Shown here piece after piece: positions 21,897-30,944 of a stretch of DNA of 46,636 nucleotides. Within the stretch, counting starts at the first letter, position 1; every line of letters begins with the position of its first letter. The stretch comes from a virus: positions 1-46,636 of the IMG/VR virus record IMGVR_UViG_3300032032_000005; one strand, given 5' to 3'. The notes under the pieces were generated by a model. That model saw nothing but the letters and a program-made list of their open reading frames with translations, did no database searches and was not told the origin of the DNA. The position numbers and the translations under genes were made by a program.

Positions 21897-24800
21897 TTAA
21901 TTGAGGGGAGTTAGGCCTGCCCGTTCTTCTAATGCCGCGTATCTAGGATCCTTACGACTTAAATAGGGTGCTCTAAAGTTTGGATCATTGTCTCTACGCA
22001 CAGCTATTGCGTCTAAAACAGGTCGCGGCAATAGCATACCCGGCACTTCTTGATTGAGTTGAGGATCCCATTTACTTTGAGTAGCCGAAGTTATATAGGC
22101 ATTTAAATACGATTCCGTATCAGCATCTAAAGTTCCCGCAGCATATCGATCCCAAAGATCTTTATTTCCAAACACATTACTCGTCCTTCCCAAGGCATCC
22201 TTTCCGCCAAAAGGGCCTTCCGTTAAATCTAAATCAGGCGTTCCCGTTTGTTTCATATATTCTAATGCGCTCAACATGTCCCAACGGGCCTTTTGCAGTT
22301 GCTGGCCCGTAACCGCAAGGCCATGAGATTTTTCAAACTGAAGTGTTTTTGCATCTAAGGCCGTCATAAACTGGTTATAGGATTGATCGCCCGCTTGTTC
22401 TTGAATGGCTCGCCTTAACCTATTCTCTTCTATTAGATCGTCTCGATTAAGTTGCATATCTTCCATAAATTCTTGTTTTAGCTTTATCAACTCGAACGCA
22501 TCTTTTCGAACATCCTCTCGAAAGTCTTGTGTATCGTCCTCCACATCTTCGCGCCAATCTTGAAGATCTTCTTGCCAGTCAAAGTCTCGGTTGGCTTTAG
22601 CAACGTTATATTCCGTCAATCGCTTCGCGGCGAGTGTGTCGTACGTTGTTCTATATTGTTGTAACTTAAACATGCCTTGCATCTGCCTGCTTTGTTGCGT
22701 TAAAGCCTGTTCGCCTCTTATCAAATCTCTTTCTACTATCTGTCCAAAGGAATTGGCGCTTTGTTGCAAGGCATTTGTATGACTTACTTCGGCCAACCGT
22801 TCTTGAATGGCTCCCAAAAGACCGCGCTCTTTTAGCTGTGTATTCATACGTTGGTTTGACAACATGGCAGTTAACTGGTTTTGTACATTTGAAAGCCGTG
22901 TTTGAAATTCTCGTGTGGTTTCATTTTCTAGTTTTGTAATTTTGGCGGCGAATTCCTCCCGACTTTTAAGGGCCGAAAAACCTATTTTTTGGCTGCGTTC
23001 TGATAGAGCGGCACTTCTCGTTGCGGTTTCTTCCCGTTCTGCTGCTTGTAGGGCAGAACTTTTTATCGCCAGTTGTTCTTGCCTTTGTTGAGCAATGCGC
23101 TCACCCATGGTTTTTGGAACTTGGGAAAAAGCGGCGGCAAACTGGGCCGCAGGAGATCGTGAGGCAACATTCTCACCACCCGCACCGCGCCCACCTGCAA
23201 AGTTTAAGCCTGCCCCGGCAATGTCAAACAGCATCTGAGATTTAGTAAAGTCTTTTTGATCCTGCCCAGAGCCTAAAAGGTCTTCATACAGCGGCAATCT
23301 TTCTTTAAACTGACGTTTTAAGCGCTCGGGATCCGCGTAGTTGGTCATTAGATCAAAACCGGGGTCTAAGCTGTCCATTGTTGGAAGGGTATATCCCTTC
23401 GGTGCGGTAACCGTTCCGGCTGTTACACGCTCTTCTTGTGGAATCATCCCCATTATATTTACGCGAGGATCCCGTATAGCTGTGTCCGGTGTGAGATAAC
23501 GCCGTCGGGATTCTGGGGTACTGCGCTGTCGATCTGGATCAAGATCTAAAAAATCGGTACCTATGGGCACCGGGGTCTTATACGCGTCTGGATTTACTAC
23601 GAGTTCATCATCCCCGAAGCCTAACAAACCTTTTTTTTTACGGGTGACAGATGCAACGCTCCCCGGCTCATCTCTAAAAAGATTCGCAATGCTACCAAAA
23701 AAGCCGGGTTTTTCTACGCCTTGACCTACAGCAAAATGCTGTACGGGGCCGCCATAAGCAAAACGCTGTACAGGGCCGCCATAAGCCATTCCTCCGGGCG
23801 GGGGTGGCATCATCGCTCCGGGCGGTGGACCCATCATGGCTTCAGGGGGGAGCGCTTCCATTGCCGGTTGTGCACCAGCCATCATCAAATTTCCGAGGCC
23901 CTCTCCCATCGGAGTGGCTTCACCCTCTTCCGTCAGCATTTCGGCACTACTCGAAAATTCCTGCATCAGATTGCCTATACCACTGTCCACGGCACCCTGC
24001 TCTGTCATCATAATCGCAGGCTGTACCAAGGCTAAAACAGAAGGCGGCGTGGCCTCTGCATCCTGTTCGCCCACGATTTGGGCGAGTTCGTCATACCGTT
24101 GCTCAAGGGGTACGTCTGTTCCACGAAGCGCGTTTATTAACTCTTCGGGATCTTCTGCCATGTCTACCGCAGATAACGTGTCGTTGACGTACTCACGGCC
24201 CACGTCTTCCATTCGGTTTGATACGGCCCCTTCGGCTTGGTTTAGGATCTCTGGGGCTTTCGATATTAACGCATCCATGCCCGCAGGCCCTGCTTGTGGG
24301 GGAGGCATCATTGCCTGCGGCGGCATTCCCTGCGGCGGCATTCCCTGTGGAGGCATCATTGCCTGCGGCGGCATGACAGGACCACCAGCCTGCATTTCTA
24401 AAGGAGCCTCTTCCTGTACAGAGGCGTCAACTGTTTCTAAGGCATCTTCAACAGACATGCCTTGATCAACCAAGGCTTTTACCTGTGCCTTTTGTTCCGG
24501 GGGTAAAAGGGCCAAGGCTTCTTGTTCTTGTCGTCCCGATGAAGTAAGGGCGTGGTATCCCAAAAGTGCGGCCCCCGACCCAAGAGCCGCAGGAGTGGAT
24601 TTGAGCGCTAATGCCCCCGCCCCAAGCGCCGCAAGACCCCCCAACGCAAAATGTTGTACGGGGAACTCAAGCGGTCGCAGAGGAGCGAAACGCTCACTGT
24701 CACCAGCCTGCATTTCTAAAGGAGCCTCTTCCTGTGCCGGTGCAGTGGCTCTTTCCAATGCTTCTTCAAGCGAAAGGCCCTGATCGATCAAATAGGCTAC

Positions 24801-25274
24801 ATAAGAGCGTGTTTCTGGGTCCAGTTGTGCCAACACATCCTCTGGAGAATCCGTGAGAGCGTCATAAGCTAAAGGAATACCCACGGTTGCTCCAAGAACA
24901 TAAGGGTTCACTGCAAAACGTCCTGCTGCGCCCGCAACACGACCCGCTTTTCCTAACAGAGATCCTAAACCGCTTTTTCCTGCGGGTGTTGCCCCGATCC
25001 TTGTCCTTCTAAAAAGCTCATCTGAAGACTGCGTAGGTACGGGTAAATTAGGACTTCCGAAACCGCCGGGGGGTGCATTCACTGGACCTGCACCAACGCC
25101 GCCGGGGGGTACGCCACGTAGGCGTTCCATAAGTCCTTTTCCACGTTCAAGGGCTTCGCCTGCCATGCCTTTTCCGCGTTCCCATTGGTCCGAAGAATAA
25201 CCCCAAGGGTCCGAAACCCCACCACCTGTTTGGTAGTGCTGACGAAATAAAGGTCTAGATAAAACACCCGCCAT
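21897..25274 (-). CDS. Large repetitive virion protein (1125 aa)
   Basis: A 1125-residue protein. The N-terminal third contains two copies of a roughly 40-residue block ending in EEAPLEMQAG (near 180 and 290), separated by an Ala/Gly-rich hydrophobic stretch (GGLAALGAGALALKSTPAAL). A Met/Pro-rich tract follows (PPQGMPPQGMPPQAMMPPPQ) and repeated GGPVQ-FA motifs. Residues about 690-1000 are long charged coiled coils with many Gln, Asp and Arg. The layout suggests an elongated, partly membrane-active internal virion protein. Some of the Pro-rich and FALGG motifs recur in the 600-aa neighbour family of marine phages, as I remember it. Confidence 0.65.
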   Translation of the reverse strand: MAGVLSRPLFRQHYQTGGGVSDPWGYSSDQWERGKGMAGEALERGKGLMERLRGVPPGGVGAGPVNAPPGGFGSPNLPVPTQSSDELFRRTRIGATPAGKSGLGSLLGKAGRVAGAAGRFAVNPYVLGATVGIPLAYDALTDSPEDVLAQLDPETRSYVAYLIDQGLSLEEALERATAPAQEEAPLEMQAGDSERFAPLRPLEFPVQHFALGGLAALGAGALALKSTPAALGSGAALLGYHALTSSGRQEQEALALLPPEQKAQVKALVDQGMSVEDALETVDASVQEEAPLEMQAGGPVMPPQAMMPPQGMPPQGMPPQAMMPPPQAGPAGMDALISKAPEILNQAEGAVSNRMEDVGREYVNDTLSAVDMAEDPEELINALRGTDVPLEQRYDELAQIVGEQDAEATPPSVLALVQPAIMMTEQGAVDSGIGNLMQEFSSSAEMLTEEGEATPMGEGLGNLMMAGAQPAMEALPPEAMMGPPPGAMMPPPPGGMAYGGPVQRFAYGGPVQHFAVGQGVEKPGFFGSIANLFRDEPGSVASVTRKKKGLLGFGDDELVVNPDAYKTPVPIGTDFLDLDPDRQRSTPESRRRYLTPDTAIRDPRVNIMGMIPQEERVTAGTVTAPKGYTLPTMDSLDPGFDLMTNYADPERLKRQFKERLPLYEDLLGSGQDQKDFTKSQMLFDIAGAGLNFAGGRGAGGENVASRSPAAQFAAAFSQVPKTMGERIAQQRQEQLAIKSSALQAAEREETATRSAALSERSQKIGFSALKSREEFAAKITKLENETTREFQTRLSNVQNQLTAMLSNQRMNTQLKERGLLGAIQERLAEVSHTNALQQSANSFGQIVERDLIRGEQALTQQSRQMQGMFKLQQYRTTYDTLAAKRLTEYNVAKANRDFDWQEDLQDWREDVEDDTQDFREDVRKDAFELIKLKQEFMEDMQLNRDDLIEENRLRRAIQEQAGDQSYNQFMTALDAKTLQFEKSHGLAVTGQQLQKARWDMLSALEYMKQTGTPDLDLTEGPFGGKDALGRTSNVFGNKDLWDRYAAGTLDADTESYLNAYITSATQSKWDPQLNQEVPGMLLPRPVLDAIAVRRDNDPNFRAPYLSRKDPRYAALEERAGLTPLN
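24383..24735 (-). repeat. 35-bp identical direct repeat inside the 1125-aa gene
   Basis: Bases 24383-24417 and 24701-24735 are identical (CACCAGCCTGCATTTCTAAA, then GGAGCCTCTTCCTGT). They encode QEEAPLEMQAG twice. The flanking protein blocks are similar but diverged, so the perfect DNA identity implies recent copying or gene conversion of this short piece. Confidence 0.85.
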
Positions 25275-26317
25275 TAGAATATCCCCGCTTGACGCGCGCC
25301 TGCCGCCGTCGCTGTTCCCGCAATACCCAATCCCGTCAACGTTTGAAAGGCTGAAGGTTGGGCCGCCGCAGAAGACGTAATGACCTGCTGTCCTGACGGC
25401 GTTCCTTTATAAATGTCCGACAGGAAAGCATACTGCTGATAGGGCTGCGCTTGTCGAGCAAGATTGGTTTGACGCAGTGCGTCCAATTCCGCTTGTTGCT
25501 GCTGGCGCATTACACCACCTATGTCCATAAGATTTCTGGATTGAGCTATCCCCAGATTAGTGCTTAATTCTCCCAAACCGGCCTCTTGTAGTCCTAAAGT
25601 ACCCAACTGACCCCCCAACTGACCGGTTTGTAAGCCTAATTGACCAATACCTTGGGCTAACTGACCGGTAAGGCCCACGCCAGCCAGTTGTCGTTGTTGC
25701 GCGGCTTCAAACGCTTGTTGGGCATTTTGCAGGGACCGTTGATAACCCGCAGACCTCAATTGTCCTGAAGCACGGGCCTGTGCCTCCTGAAGGTTTCTTG
25801 CGCCTTCGGCAAGTTGAATGCCTTGACGCGAACCCCCAAAAGCGCCCGCACCCACGGATTGCGCTTTTAAAGTTTGATCAGCAATGGCCGACTGTCGTTG
25901 AAGGTCTGCAAGTGTTTGTTGTACGACCTGATCTTCATAGGGATCCATATAGGCCTGAGCCATAGTCGGATCAAATTGCGCTGCGGTTGTCGGAATTCCG
26001 GCCAAGCCTTGCTTATAAGCGTCAAAACCAGTGCCCATCATGGGCATCGCCGCACCCGAAACGGCGGCTTGTCCCGCCTGTACGCCGCGAAGGCCGCCTG
26101 CAATATAAGGCTCGTAAGCGCCGATACCGCCTTCGACTAAACCCGCACCCGCTTGTTCTAAACCTGATAAACCCGCAACCTGATAATCCGGCGGCAGTAC
26201 GCCAGCTTCTATCTGTTGTTTTATAAAGCCTTGTGTATCCGCTAAAAGACCCAGACGATAGGCTTCAATAGCCGGGTCTTCTCGAACAAATTGTGTAGAG
26301 ACAGACGATTCAGGCAT
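25274..26317 (-). CDS. Gln/Ala/Gly-rich virion protein
   Basis: A 347-residue protein. After MPESSVSTQFVREDPAIEAY comes a Gly/Ala-rich region (GLVEGGIGAYEPYIAGGLRG), a central helical part with FDPTMAQAYMDPYEDQVVQQ and SVGAGAFGGSRQ, then an LGLQTGQLGGQLGTLGLQ-type repeat. The C-terminus is hydrophobic (LTGLGIAGTATAAGARQAG). The PYE-VV-TL and GAGAFGGSRQ signatures are widely shared by virion proteins of marine phages. Probably an internal or ejection protein; the ATG immediately follows the upstream gene. Confidence 0.7.
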   Translation of the reverse strand: MPESSVSTQFVREDPAIEAYRLGLLADTQGFIKQQIEAGVLPPDYQVAGLSGLEQAGAGLVEGGIGAYEPYIAGGLRGVQAGQAAVSGAAMPMMGTGFDAYKQGLAGIPTTAAQFDPTMAQAYMDPYEDQVVQQTLADLQRQSAIADQTLKAQSVGAGAFGGSRQGIQLAEGARNLQEAQARASGQLRSAGYQRSLQNAQQAFEAAQQRQLAGVGLTGQLAQGIGQLGLQTGQLGGQLGTLGLQEAGLGELSTNLGIAQSRNLMDIGGVMRQQQQAELDALRQTNLARQAQPYQQYAFLSDIYKGTPSGQQVITSSAAAQPSAFQTLTGLGIAGTATAAGARQAGIF

Positions 26318-28119
26318 TAGACTGTTTGACCTTCAAATTGGCGCATCATGTGATACATGTTCTGCATCCCTTGTTTCCGGTTTCCGTTTCCGGCCCCGCG
26401 TACCGCTTTAGCCGTCATCACATATTCGCCGTCAGACAGCATAGCGGGTATATCATCAGATGTGCCTGTGCCGGGTCCGTTAATAGCGCCGATACGCGGA
26501 GGAAAATTATTTTGATTTATGGGGCCTCCCATAGCGCTATATCGAATATCGTCGAGGGTGGCGGGGGTATAAGCGGGCGACGGAATTCCTACACTAAACA
26601 AACCGGGATTGCTTTGTAACCGCCCCAATGCGCTATTTGGCCCATACATTTGATCATAAAAATCTACAGGCTCTGGCTCTTCCCCCGGTTCAAACGCACC
26701 GAAGAGCCCCGCAGTACCCAGACCCAAAGCCGTTGAAGGCCCGTATCGTTGCAGTATATTGGGACCGGCGGCATTGTAAGCAGCGTCCGCTATCTTCACG
26801 TCACCCGTCCGCTCAAATGCTTTGTTGTATGCAGCCCGTTTAATCCCTTCCACTTGCTCCGGGTCGAGGCCGCCCCGGACCATTAAGTCCCGCGCCTTAG
26901 CAAAGCGGCCACGGTCACCGGCTACCTCACCGCCTGCCGTAGAGGCCGGTGGGGGGTTATAGGGAATACCGCGATCGAGGATAGGGATATTACCCCCCGT
27001 AGGGGTACGGACAGGAGGCTGTGATAGAAAATCAGGGTTTAATGTAACCCCCCTACTAGAGTCCAAAAACGCATTATTTGAAGGAAACGCGGGGGAATAC
27101 TGAGTGCCCAAAGCGTTCGGGGTCAAGGGCTTCGCCTGATACGGAACTATATTTCCCAGAGCATCATATTGAACAAACGTCGAGGATTGCGGTTGAAAGG
27201 GTTGTCCAGCATACGACGATCCCGTCGGTGCTTGAGCTTGTACTAAAGAGCCCATATCCGCATCGGGGGTACGGAAGGACACGCGCCCGTTTGTCATAAC
27301 GGGCCGGGCATCCTGTAATTGCGCCTGAAAAGAGCGGACTGGAGTAGTTTGAACGGGTTGTCCAATATACCCTTGAAGATTCCCCGGCTCATATGCCCCT
27401 AGCGGTTGTAATTGGCCCAAAGGTAACGAGGCCTCCCCAGCGGTTATGGGGCTTATCTCGGACGCTGCGTCTACGGGGCTTGCTGCGTCGGGGCCTGTGT
27501 CGGTCCCTATGACTTCAGAGCGATCTTCTATAGGAGCCCCGGCGCTTGGGGCGCGGGCTGCAAAGGGTGCTTTAAAGGCGTCGCTTACCCCCTTTTTAAA
27601 GCCTGCCAAACGGTTGCCTTCGCCTGCGCCATACGCCCCTGTAAGCCCGGCATAGAGTCCACCAATGCCTCCCGCAATAACGGAATTTTTTAAGCTCTTG
27701 CCAAAACTTTCGCCCCCGATAAGCGAAGCAATTCCCGTTCCCGCCGCAGCACCAAAAATGGGGCCTAGACGCGTCATACTTAACGCAACAGGCAGTACAA
27801 CCGGCGCAATGGTTTTTACGACCTTTTTAAGGCCTTTGAAAAGTTTCTTGAAGAAAAATTCAGGTTGGCCCGTGACCGGGTTAATCGAATTAAGTTTGTC
27901 GCCCACAACATAGCGCTTAGGCTCAAGGCCCATATCGCGCATTTGGGTAAACAGGGCGGCTTTTAAACGGGGGTTTTCATTTAGCACAGCCAAAGGAATG
28001 ACTGTTTCCCCTTTCGAGGCATGCACAACATAGCCGTCGCCAAAACGGCCAAAGTCCGCAAGGTGCTCGGCAACCTGTTGTATGCCTGTGATCCCCAGAG
28101 CGGAACGCTCGTAAGCCAT
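26317..28119 (-). CDS. Virion structural protein with SDGEYVMTA C-terminus
   Basis: A 600-residue protein. The N-terminus has GDGYVVHASKGETVIPLAVL; residues about 95-165 contain basic and then hydrophobic Gly/Ala-rich segments (FKGLKKVVKTIAPVV, IFGAAAGTGIASLIGG, GGIGGLYAGLTGAYGAG). The middle is low complexity, rich in Pro and Gln. The C-terminus carries DDIPAMLSDGEYVMTAKAVR, a motif common at the ends of phage virion proteins. Probably part of the internal or tail-associated complex. Overlaps the zinc-ribbon gene by one base. Confidence 0.7.
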   Translation of the reverse strand: MAYERSALGITGIQQVAEHLADFGRFGDGYVVHASKGETVIPLAVLNENPRLKAALFTQMRDMGLEPKRYVVGDKLNSINPVTGQPEFFFKKLFKGLKKVVKTIAPVVLPVALSMTRLGPIFGAAAGTGIASLIGGESFGKSLKNSVIAGGIGGLYAGLTGAYGAGEGNRLAGFKKGVSDAFKAPFAARAPSAGAPIEDRSEVIGTDTGPDAASPVDAASEISPITAGEASLPLGQLQPLGAYEPGNLQGYIGQPVQTTPVRSFQAQLQDARPVMTNGRVSFRTPDADMGSLVQAQAPTGSSYAGQPFQPQSSTFVQYDALGNIVPYQAKPLTPNALGTQYSPAFPSNNAFLDSSRGVTLNPDFLSQPPVRTPTGGNIPILDRGIPYNPPPASTAGGEVAGDRGRFAKARDLMVRGGLDPEQVEGIKRAAYNKAFERTGDVKIADAAYNAAGPNILQRYGPSTALGLGTAGLFGAFEPGEEPEPVDFYDQMYGPNSALGRLQSNPGLFSVGIPSPAYTPATLDDIRYSAMGGPINQNNFPPRIGAINGPGTGTSDDIPAMLSDGEYVMTAKAVRGAGNGNRKQGMQNMYHMMRQFEGQTV

Positions 28120-28337
28120 TATGTCACTCCTCTGCTGGCCCGTGGAGCGTGGACCGAAATTGCGGTGCTACGCTGCTCGGACCCGGTCCACGGTTTTTTA
28201 CAGTCTGGACACTGCCCTGATGGGTAGGAAGCAACTTCCGCAGGTGTATCAACCTTTTTTCCGCATGACGCACAAAGCACTATATCAAAACTGCCCTTAG
28301 ACCGCCAACGTGATAAAGAAAGGATGGGTCTGTCCAT
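28119..28337 (-). CDS. Small zinc-ribbon protein within the late operon
   Basis: A 72-residue protein with LCASCGKKV and QCPDCKKPW, two CxxC knuckles about 20 residues apart, the pattern of a rubredoxin-type zinc ribbon. It joins both neighbours by 1-bp overlaps (TGATG), so it is firmly part of the late operon. Unusual company for structural genes; it could be a minor virion or regulatory protein. Confidence 0.65.
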   Translation of the reverse strand: MDRPILSLSRWRSKGSFDIVLCASCGKKVDTPAEVASYPSGQCPDCKKPWTGSEQRSTAISVHAPRASRGVT

Positions 28338-28636
28338 CAGGAAGTGGTTACCGTAGCCGATCCCACGGTTCCCGTACCTTCGCTTCCGCGAGGATTGGAG
28401 ACGTTCCCAACGGTAATTTTGATATAAGCCTCATGCTCGAAAAGCGCCCCCGTTTCCAGATTATAATCGTCTGATTGAAGATTCGTGAGAGTCATGGTCG
28501 TGGCCCGTGAGTCGCCGGGATTGTTGACTTGCTGTAAAAACACAGAAAAGGCGCGCACGATTTCCGCCATATAAGCCGCGTCATAGGTACCCGGCGGAAG
28601 CGGAAATTGCGGCTGGACAAGGTTTCTGGAACTCAT
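28337..28636 (-). CDS. Phage structural-operon hypothetical protein
   Basis: A 99-residue protein, MSSRNLVQPQFPLPPGTYDA, then a helix (YMAEIVRAFSVFLQQVNNPG), then beta-rich and Ser/Thr-rich sequence. It overlaps the nozzle-like gene by 4 bp and always-coupled translation suggests a minor tail component. No known family recognised. Confidence 0.65.
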   Translation of the reverse strand: MSSRNLVQPQFPLPPGTYDAAYMAEIVRAFSVFLQQVNNPGDSRATTMTLTNLQSDDYNLETGALFEHEAYIKITVGNVSNPRGSEGTGTVGSATVTTS

Positions 28637-30528
28637 TGTCGGCCATCCTGTCGTACCTCAACACGCGGAGATCCCAAACGCCACTGGACCTGTTCTCCCG
28701 AACTGGCAACCCGCAGGGCAAAAGACCGCCCGCGCAGGCGCACAAAAGCCTGATTGGTAAATTGTTCTACTACCGTGGAAGTGGCCGCTTCCGTTTGTGT
28801 GACCGAACTATTGTCAGAGCTTAGGTAAGCTCCCCCCGGAAAATTCCGTGTTTTCAAAGTGAAGGTGGCAGTGGGAGACGTTGCTGTCGAACCGCCAAAC
28901 GTTACGTCGGGAATTAGGCGGCGAATAAACGCAAACCGTTCACCGTCTCCAATGTCAATCTGGCTGGATTCGATATGGGAGCTAATAGCGCAAGGCGGGT
29001 TTGTACTACCATCATCTAAGCCAAATTCATGGTTATACAGATAGTAATCCGTGCCGGTTGCTAACGGATAGTCGTTAATGCCGCGATCTAACCATGCCGT
29101 ACGAGCCAAGGAACCATAGGACCAAGCCTTATCCTGATAATTGTAAATCACATACTTGTCTATTTCTGTGGAATCCCCTGAAGGATAAAACCACCAAACT
29201 TCGTCAAAAGTGGAATTGAGTGCCGCAAAAACCTTTTGGTTTTGGGCCACATTAAAATCGTCAAATATGTAAGAGCGCACGGCGCAGGGGAGCTTCTGAA
29301 CGCGCCCATCAAAAACATAAAAGTCCTCTTGGCCCATCCAAAAAATCGTGTCGTCTACCGCCTTCGCCGCCATCGGTCCCATAATGGTGATGTTTTCCGA
29401 CAACTGGGAAATGCCAAAAGTAAAGGGCGGTCCCAAAAACTGCATAGCGTGTAACGAAGAATCCGTAAACACTATAATTTGTTGTCGGGTTTCCACGGCA
29501 CAGATGATTTCAGATCCAGATCCTACTCGTAATTCCCCGGCGGAATTGGTCGCCAACGCATTCCACGTCGTCGTACTTTCTGCATCGCTAAAACGAATCA
29601 GCAGAGGATCCTGCGTTCCGATCGTGGTTTCCCCATCACAGCCAAAAGCTACGATGTGGCGATCTCGGTCAGACACCAGCACCTGTTTGGCAATCGTCGG
29701 TATGGCGGAATCTGTATCTAGCGAGGCAAGCGTCACGGCACGATCAGTGCCCAGTGTCTTGGCGCTTGTGTCCCAATAATAGATACCGCCGTCCCGAACA
29801 TTAAATATTAAGTCTTCACCAAAATTATCATGGGACCATAAACGTAAAGTGTCAGACACCGTGAGGGTGCTGCTCGATCCCCACGTACCACGGCCCCACG
29901 TGCTTGTACCCCAGCCAGTACCAAAAACGGTAGAGTCCAGTCCTGTGTTTATTTGATATTTTCCTACTGTTGAACCACCGCCGTTACCGGAGTCACCACT
30001 AGCAGCTAATACAGCATTTCCAGAAGTATCTTTCGCTTCAATCGTGTAAGTGCTGGCATCTGTAACGGAGGCAATTTGATATTCCTGATTTAAAACCGCC
30101 GCAATAATATTTCCGCCTAAACTAGCTGCCCCGGAATACGTGACAAAGTCATTTGCTACCGCACCGTGGTTTGTATCCGTAACCGTAAGCGTTGCATCCC
30201 CAACGCCCACACGAGCAAAGGTTACATCCCCCGCAGACGTAGTCGAACGCAAGGGGGTAATGTCGGTAAACGCGCCACCCAAATAAAGGTAATATTTTAG
30301 ATTGGTGCCTGCGCCGGTATAAACATCACCCGCTAAGGAAACATAAGTATGAAGCGCACGGCAGGTTCCTAAAAAAGTGGAGGACGAAGCCTGTTGCCAG
30401 CCCCCTATCTTTTCCGGTACCCCGTATCGGAAGCGAATCATATCGCAGTCATACCAGCCCCCTTCATTACTGTAGGAAGTAACTTCTCGATTAATGCCGG
30501 GGCGAAATTTTAGTTTGGTTAAAGGCAT
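28633..30528 (-). CDS. Tail nozzle/stabilisation protein (gp10/gp12-like)
   Basis: A 631-residue beta-rich protein. The N-terminus MPLTKLKFRPGINREVTSYS with GGWYDCDMIRFRYGVPEKIG is characteristic of a tail protein family conserved in podovirus-like phages, comparable in position to P22 gp10 or T7 gp12. Many short strands (ADTISL-type, DRDRHIVAFG, DDTIFWMGQEDFYVFDG, YPSGDSTEIDKYVIYNYQDK) suggest a beta-propeller. Residues about 205-220 contain GWGTSTWGRGTWG, a Trp-Gly motif that returns in the repeat protein at 32902. Assignment to gp10 or gp12 is by context, not by sequence identity. Confidence 0.7.
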   Translation of the reverse strand: MPLTKLKFRPGINREVTSYSNEGGWYDCDMIRFRYGVPEKIGGWQQASSSTFLGTCRALHTYVSLAGDVYTGAGTNLKYYLYLGGAFTDITPLRSTTSAGDVTFARVGVGDATLTVTDTNHGAVANDFVTYSGAASLGGNIIAAVLNQEYQIASVTDASTYTIEAKDTSGNAVLAASGDSGNGGGSTVGKYQINTGLDSTVFGTGWGTSTWGRGTWGSSSTLTVSDTLRLWSHDNFGEDLIFNVRDGGIYYWDTSAKTLGTDRAVTLASLDTDSAIPTIAKQVLVSDRDRHIVAFGCDGETTIGTQDPLLIRFSDAESTTTWNALATNSAGELRVGSGSEIICAVETRQQIIVFTDSSLHAMQFLGPPFTFGISQLSENITIMGPMAAKAVDDTIFWMGQEDFYVFDGRVQKLPCAVRSYIFDDFNVAQNQKVFAALNSTFDEVWWFYPSGDSTEIDKYVIYNYQDKAWSYGSLARTAWLDRGINDYPLATGTDYYLYNHEFGLDDGSTNPPCAISSHIESSQIDIGDGERFAFIRRLIPDVTFGGSTATSPTATFTLKTRNFPGGAYLSSDNSSVTQTEAATSTVVEQFTNQAFVRLRGRSFALRVASSGEQVQWRLGSPRVEVRQDGRQ

Positions 30529-30533
30529 TCTCT

Positions 30534-30725
30534 TTAAACTACTTTACGACGCCTTTTTTTAGCTGTTTTTGCAGCTTTTGCAAATGCTTTGTCCGTTGGA
30601 GCACCTTTGTCACCTTTTTTACGCATTTTTTCCTTTGAACCCGCTTTAGCCACTCGCTTACGCTTCGCATGAATGTTTGCGTATAAGCCTTTTTTAGACT
30701 TAGTCTTAGTCTTAGACTTAGCCAT
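30534..30725 (-). CDS. Small Lys/Arg-rich basic protein
   Basis: A 63-residue very basic protein starting MAKSKTKTKSKKGLYANIHA, with KRKRV, KEKMRKKGDKGAPT and a KKRRRKVV tail. The ATG at 30725 has AGAGGAAAGG upstream. Small proteins with YANIHAKR and GAPT motifs are common in phage late regions. Charge and size suggest DNA binding or condensation inside the head, or a linker on the virion; untested. Confidence 0.7.
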   Translation of the reverse strand: MAKSKTKTKSKKGLYANIHAKRKRVAKAGSKEKMRKKGDKGAPTDKAFAKAAKTAKKRRRKVV

Positions 30726-30752
30726 AGCCTTTCCTCTCGCCAAGGGACCTGA

Positions 30753-30914
30753 TTAAATCACGCCTTTCTCTTTCAGCACAAAGCCAAGCACCCCGCCAAC
30801 GATGCCCAGCATTATTAGCCAATTCTGTCCTGTCAGCATGCCAACTCCCATGACGGCGGCTCCGGCAGCGGCGTAACTCGACGGTTCCTTAAATCTGTCA
30901 ATAATCCATTTCAT
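30753..30914 (-). CDS. 53-residue two-TM holin-like protein
   Basis: Reads MKWIIDRFKEPSSYAAAGAA, then VMGVGMLTGQNWLIMLGIVG, then GVLGFVLKEKGVI. Two hydrophobic segments separated by a short polar turn, an amphipathic N-terminus and a basic tail resemble small phage holins. GAGG stands 8 nt before the ATG. It fills an otherwise empty 200-bp gap between the fibre gene and the basic protein. Another holin candidate lies in the lysis cassette (42905), so this one may be an accessory or a virion-membrane protein. Confidence 0.6.
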   Translation of the reverse strand: MKWIIDRFKEPSSYAAAGAAVMGVGMLTGQNWLIMLGIVGGVLGFVLKEKGVI

Positions 30915-30944
30915 AATCTAAGCCTCTGGTGGTAATGTTCTACG

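Noticed and set aside
23836-24465. Plus-strand frame of about 209 codons opposite the 1125-aa gene
   Set aside because: Consequence of the Met/Pro/Gly-rich repeats on the other strand; low complexity, no ribosome site.
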